The notes beneath the pieces are model-generated. The model was not told where the DNA came from, did not search any database, and saw only the letters and a list, made by a program, of their open reading frames with translations. Made by a program: the position numbers and the translations under genes. Below are positions 5,125-7,657 of a DNA stretch of 7,657 bases, in pieces (position 1 is the stretch's first letter; every line of letters begins with the position of its first letter). Origin of the DNA: an uncultured Opitutia bacterium (GTDB lineage Bacteria; Verrucomicrobiota; Verrucomicrobiia; Opitutales; Opitutaceae); NCBI GenBank assembly GCA_903938935.1, contig CAJAFD010000298.1:1-7657 (forward strand), in the 5' to 3' direction.

Positions 5125-6268
5125 TTATTCGTCCATCTGGATGTCTTTGTTGCGGTGGCGCGGGCAGCCGGCGCGGAGCCAGGCGTTGACGAAGCGGTCG
5201 AGGTCGCCGTCGAGGACGCCTTGGGTGTCGCTGGTGCTGATGCCGGTGCGCAAGTCCTTCACCATCTGGTAAGGCTGGAGGACGTAGCTGCGGATCTGCG
5301 CGCCGAAACCGATTTCGCCTTTTTCGCCGTAGAATTTATCCATCTCGGCGCGTTGCTCGTCTTGGCGGCGCTCGTAGATGCGGGCCTTGAGGACGTTCAT
5401 GGCGGCGGCCTTGTTCTTGATCTGGGAGCGCTCGTTTTGGCAGACGACGACGATGCCGGTGGGCGCGTGGGTGAGGCGGACGGCGGAGTCGGTGGTGTTG
5501 ACGCCTTGGCCGCCTTTGCCGGAGGAGCGGTAAACGTCGACGCGGATATCGGTTTCGTTGAGCTCGACGTTGATGTCCTCGGTGATTTCGGCGACTACGT
5601 CGACGGCGCAGAACGACGTGTGGCGGCGCTTGTTGGAATCGAAGGGGCTGATGCGCACGAGGCGGTGGACGCCGCGCTCGGCTTTGGCGTAGCCGTAGGC
5701 GTTTTCGCCTTTGATGAGGATGGTGGCTTTGCTGATGCCGGCGGTGTCGCCGGGTTGCACGTCCATGAGCTCGACGGTGTAGTTGCGTCGCTCGGCCCAG
5801 CGCGAATACATGCGGAACATGATGTCGGCCCAGTCGTTGGACTCGGTGCCGCCGGCGCCGGCTTGGATGGAGAAGATGGCGTTGTTGCGGTCGAACTGGC
5901 CGGTGAGGAAGGAGGCGATCTCGAGTTCGTCGAGCTCGGTGGTGAGCGCGGCGAGGGTGCCGGTGAGTTCCTTGTCGTAGGCTTCCTGCGCGGCGGCGTC
6001 TTCGCCAGCCATGAGCTCGATCATGACGGCGACGTCATCGATCTTTTTTTGATAGGCGACGACGGGCAAAATGGCCCGTTTGAGGGCGTTCAGTTTAGCG
6101 ATGTGCTTCTGCGCGCGGTCGTTGCTGTTCCAGAAATCGGGCGCGCCCATTTCCGCGTCCATGGCCTCGATTTCACGCTGCTTTTGATCGCAGTCAAAGA
6201 AACCTCCATAGATGCCCGGCGCGCTTCTTGATGGTTTCGATTTGGTTTAAGTTTTCGGTGGAGACCAT
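5125..6268 (-). CDS. prfB: Peptide chain release factor 2, expressed by programmed +1 frameshift
   Basis: RF2 recognises UGA and UAA on the ribosome and triggers peptide release. Translation starts at ATG 6268 and reads 24 codons to CTT, followed by an in-frame TGA (6196-6194). Skipping one base at CTT-TGA-C enters the long frame (GAC from 6195), giving 380 residues. In this numbering the stop-codon-recognition SPF is at 207-209 and the catalytic GGQ at 252-254, within two residues of the E. coli positions, which supports the frameshifted reconstruction. The N-terminal helical domain is followed by FSIQAGAGGTESNDWADI, a conserved class-I RF segment. The GGQ context is GKGGQGVNTTDSAVR, with Gly where E. 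coli RF2 has His after GGQ. About 13 extra residues follow the usual C-terminus. A start at the internal ATG 6162 would lose the first 35 residues and is unlikely. No strong Shine-Dalgarno precedes 6268. Confidence 0.95.
6193..6207 (-). promoter_or_regulatory. prfB +1 programmed frameshift (autoregulatory) site
   Basis: On the minus strand GGAGG (6207-6203), a 3-nt spacer TTT, then CTT-TGA-C (6199-6193). This reproduces the bacterial RF2 recoding signal: an internal Shine-Dalgarno-like element three bases before a slippery CUU, followed by UGA and C. In the known mechanism low RF2 slows termination at the UGA, allowing the +1 shift and more RF2 synthesis. UGA is codon 25 here, compared with codon 26 in E. 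coli. Confidence 0.95.
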
Positions 6269-6323
6269 ATGCAGAGGGTCAATGCCGCAAAGTGTGGCGC
6301 GGCGCGCAAGCGTGAAGTCAGGC

Positions 6324-6342
6324 GCCCGCGGGCGGCGCGGGC
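6324..6342 (-). terminator. GC stem-loop directly after the epimerase stop codon
   Basis: Directly adjoining the epimerase TAA (6345-6343), GCCCGCG, a 5-nt loop and CGCGGGC form a perfect 7-bp all-GC stem on the minus strand. No T run follows, so it is not a textbook intrinsic terminator. It could stabilise the epimerase mRNA 3' end or attenuate read-through into prfB, 55 bp further on. Confidence 0.4.
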
Positions 6343-7266
6343 TTATTTCACGCTGACGGCGACGGTGAATTTCTCGGTTTTACCGGGCGCGACGAAGTGC
6401 AGGCCGAGTTTGTTTTCCGGGGCGTTGGGCGGGCCCATCCAAGGCTCGACGCAGTAATACGGAGCCGCGTCGTCGAGCGTCCACGTGACAAACGTGGCAT
6501 CGGGCGGCGGAACGGCGGTGTCGCCCAGCCGGACGCTGATGGCGCCGGGGCGGCCGGGTTCGCCGAAGAGGACTTCGTTGTCAGTTAAATGGGTGTGCTG
6601 CGTGTCGACGAGGGCGGGGAGGGAGAGCGGTTCCTCGAGATTGAGCGCGGGACCGGGGGTGAGTTGGCCGGTGGCAAAATCGTGTTTATAACGGCGCGTC
6701 GCAGGAATGCGGATACGGTAATCAGCGCGCGTCGTACCCTCGGCCCAGGGCAAGGTGAAATAAAAATGATGGCCGGCGCTCCACGGGATGGGCTCGTGGC
6801 CGTGGTTGGTCAGAGCGAATTCGCAGGTGAGACCGAGCGGGGCGAAGCGGTAGCTGACGTTGAACTCGAACTCGTAAGGATAAATTGCGCGGGACTCGGC
6901 GGTGGGCGTGAGTTGCGCCGTGAAACCAGCGGGGTCGAGGCGCGTGACCTTGAAATCCGAGTGGCGGGCAAAACCGTGCATCGGCATGGGGCGGCGCACG
7001 CCATCGGCCGCGCGCCAAAAATGGATGTCGCCGCGGTCAAACGTGCGGGCGTTGAAGGGAAACAGGATCGGGTTGCCGCCGCGCGTTTTGAAAAAATCGT
7101 CGAACGAGTCGAGCTCCGGCCAGTAGACGATGTCGCGCACCGAGCCGTCGCCGAGCGTGAGGTGCCAATTCATGAGGCGGGCGCCTTTTTCGGGATAAGC
7201 CAGAAACGTGGACGAACCGACGCGCCAGCGCGTCAGCGTGTGGCCGAGGTGAGAAAGCTTTTCCAT
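6343..7266 (-). CDS. Aldose 1-epimerase (galactose mutarotase-like) family protein
   Basis: The product, 307 residues from ATG 7266, belongs to the aldose 1-epimerase fold, which interconverts the alpha and beta anomers of hexoses in the cytoplasm. Visible family motifs in order are GGNPILFPFNAR (about 63-74), MHGFARHSDF with a conserved His at 97, SAGHHFYFTLP with the putative catalytic His at 166/167, and CVEPWMGPPNAPENK with the putative general-base Glu at 274, then a C-terminal APGKTEKFTVAVSV strand. The length is normal for the family. The frame is open upstream to 7425, but that extension is basic, lacks family features and runs into the divergent gene's promoter region, so 7266 is preferred. 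No clear Shine-Dalgarno is present. Specificity for galactose, glucose or a hexose-6-phosphate cannot be read from sequence, so galM is not assigned. prfB follows in the same direction after 74 bp. Confidence 0.85.
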   Translation of the reverse strand: MEKLSHLGHTLTRWRVGSSTFLAYPEKGARLMNWHLTLGDGSVRDIVYWPELDSFDDFFKTRGGNPILFPFNARTFDRGDIHFWRAADGVRRPMPMHGFARHSDFKVTRLDPAGFTAQLTPTAESRAIYPYEFEFNVSYRFAPLGLTCEFALTNHGHEPIPWSAGHHFYFTLPWAEGTTRADYRIRIPATRRYKHDFATGQLTPGPALNLEEPLSLPALVDTQHTHLTDNEVLFGEPGRPGAISVRLGDTAVPPPDATFVTWTLDDAAPYYCVEPWMGPPNAPENKLGLHFVAPGKTEKFTVAVSVK

Positions 7267-7443
7267 GCAGCGCAGGAAGCGCGGCGCCGGCCGCGGTGAA
7301 AAGGATTTTCGATAGCGCGCGGCGAATTCTGGCCGGAGCGCGTGAAACTCAGCGTTAAACTTAATTTTGGAAACAAGCTCCGTTCTCTCCAAGGCGCGAT
7401 GCTTGCGTGGACGGGCCGAGCGCATATCAATGGGCGCGAATTC
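7267..7443. promoter_or_regulatory. Divergent intergenic region
   Basis: These 177 bp separate the minus-strand epimerase from the plus-strand gene at 7444 and must contain both promoters. An AT-richer core at about 7352-7378 (gttaaacttaattttgg) is the likeliest promoter area. I do not see a convincing -35/-10 pair on either strand. Confidence 0.4.
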
Positions 7444-7657
7444 ATGCTCTTGCGTTGGCTTATCGTTTTAGGGGCGCTGTGGATCTGGCCGTTGCGGGCG
7501 CAGACCGAGGCGTCACGTCTGGACGCTCCGGCGCCGCAGGCTTCACCTGCGTCCGAGCCCGCGCCGACGGTTGCGTAACGCGTCGTGGTTATTCCGGTAC
7601 GCGACGAAATCGCTTCGCCCGTGCTTTATATTTTACGCCGCGGATTGAAAGAAGCCA
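7444..7657 (+). pseudogene. 5' part of a possible ClpP-class/NfeD-like serine protease gene, interrupted by TAA
   Basis: From ATG 7444 the first 44 codons encode a clear signal peptide (MLLRWLIVLGALWIWPLRAQ) and an Ala/Pro/Ser-rich linker, then stop at TAA 7576-7578. The same frame continues at once as RVVVIPVRDEIASP then VLYILRRGLKEA to the window edge. This resembles the first strand and helix of the membrane-bound ClpP-class (NfeD/SppA-like) serine protease domain, where a secreted N-terminus would be expected. The in-frame TAA therefore looks like a nonsense mutation or a sequence error in an otherwise normal gene; internal initiation at GTG 7585 would make a product without a signal peptide. 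The catalytic region lies outside the window, so the family call is tentative. No strong ribosome-binding site is seen before 7444. Confidence 0.5.

Noticed and set aside
3781..6231. An 816-codon plus-strand open frame antisense to both the ATP-grasp-like gene and prfB
   Set aside because: It is very Gly/Ala/Val/Glu-rich and lies opposite two well-supported genes, one of which is unmistakable prfB. Long antisense frames are expected in GC-rich DNA because stop codons become rare opposite GC-ending codons. No domain is recognisable.
7267..7425. N-terminal extension of the epimerase (53 extra residues)
   Set aside because: It is basic and has no family similarity. It occupies the divergent promoter region, and the epimerase fold begins normally at MEKLSHLG.

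Overview
The window looks like a piece of a high-GC verrucomicrobial chromosome, most likely Opitutaceae-like. This is inferred from the style of the TonB-dependent receptor (short signal peptide, then an 'LSPFVISS'-type TonB box), the GC-rich codon use, and dispersed GTAG-headed REP palindromes. No taxonomic search was possible. Five genes or gene parts are well supported. Four lie on the minus strand and one starts on the plus strand at the right edge.

Right to left on the minus strand: a galactose-mutarotase-like aldose 1-epimerase (7266-6343); prfB, peptide chain release factor 2 (6268-5125), with an intact +1 programmed frameshift site at its 25th codon; a circularly permuted ATP-grasp-like protein of unknown substrate (5049-3541); a 419-bp repeat-bearing intergenic region; a large TonB-dependent outer-membrane receptor (3121-386); and, past the receptor, a truncated second copy of the last ~55 codons and 3' flank of the ATP-grasp-like gene (about 1-327). 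The first three genes are separated by 74-75 bp and could be co-transcribed, but short hairpins sit in both gaps. On the plus strand at 7444 begins a gene with a signal peptide and what looks like the start of a ClpP-class/NfeD-like serine protease. An in-frame TAA separates the two parts, and the gene leaves the window.

The most unusual feature is a 24-bp REP-type palindrome (GTAG followed by an 8-bp stem with a 4-nt loop), present three times in the same orientation. Two copies lie inside the ATP-grasp-like gene, both in the one codon phase that reads VGGV-P-P/S-PR. The third marks the exact boundary of the partial gene duplication that flanks the receptor. This fits REP-mediated insertion into coding sequence followed by recombination between REPs. 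Apart from prfB, the genes have no clear common pathway. The receptor and the ATP-grasp-like protein are neighbours in the same direction, separated by a probable terminator.
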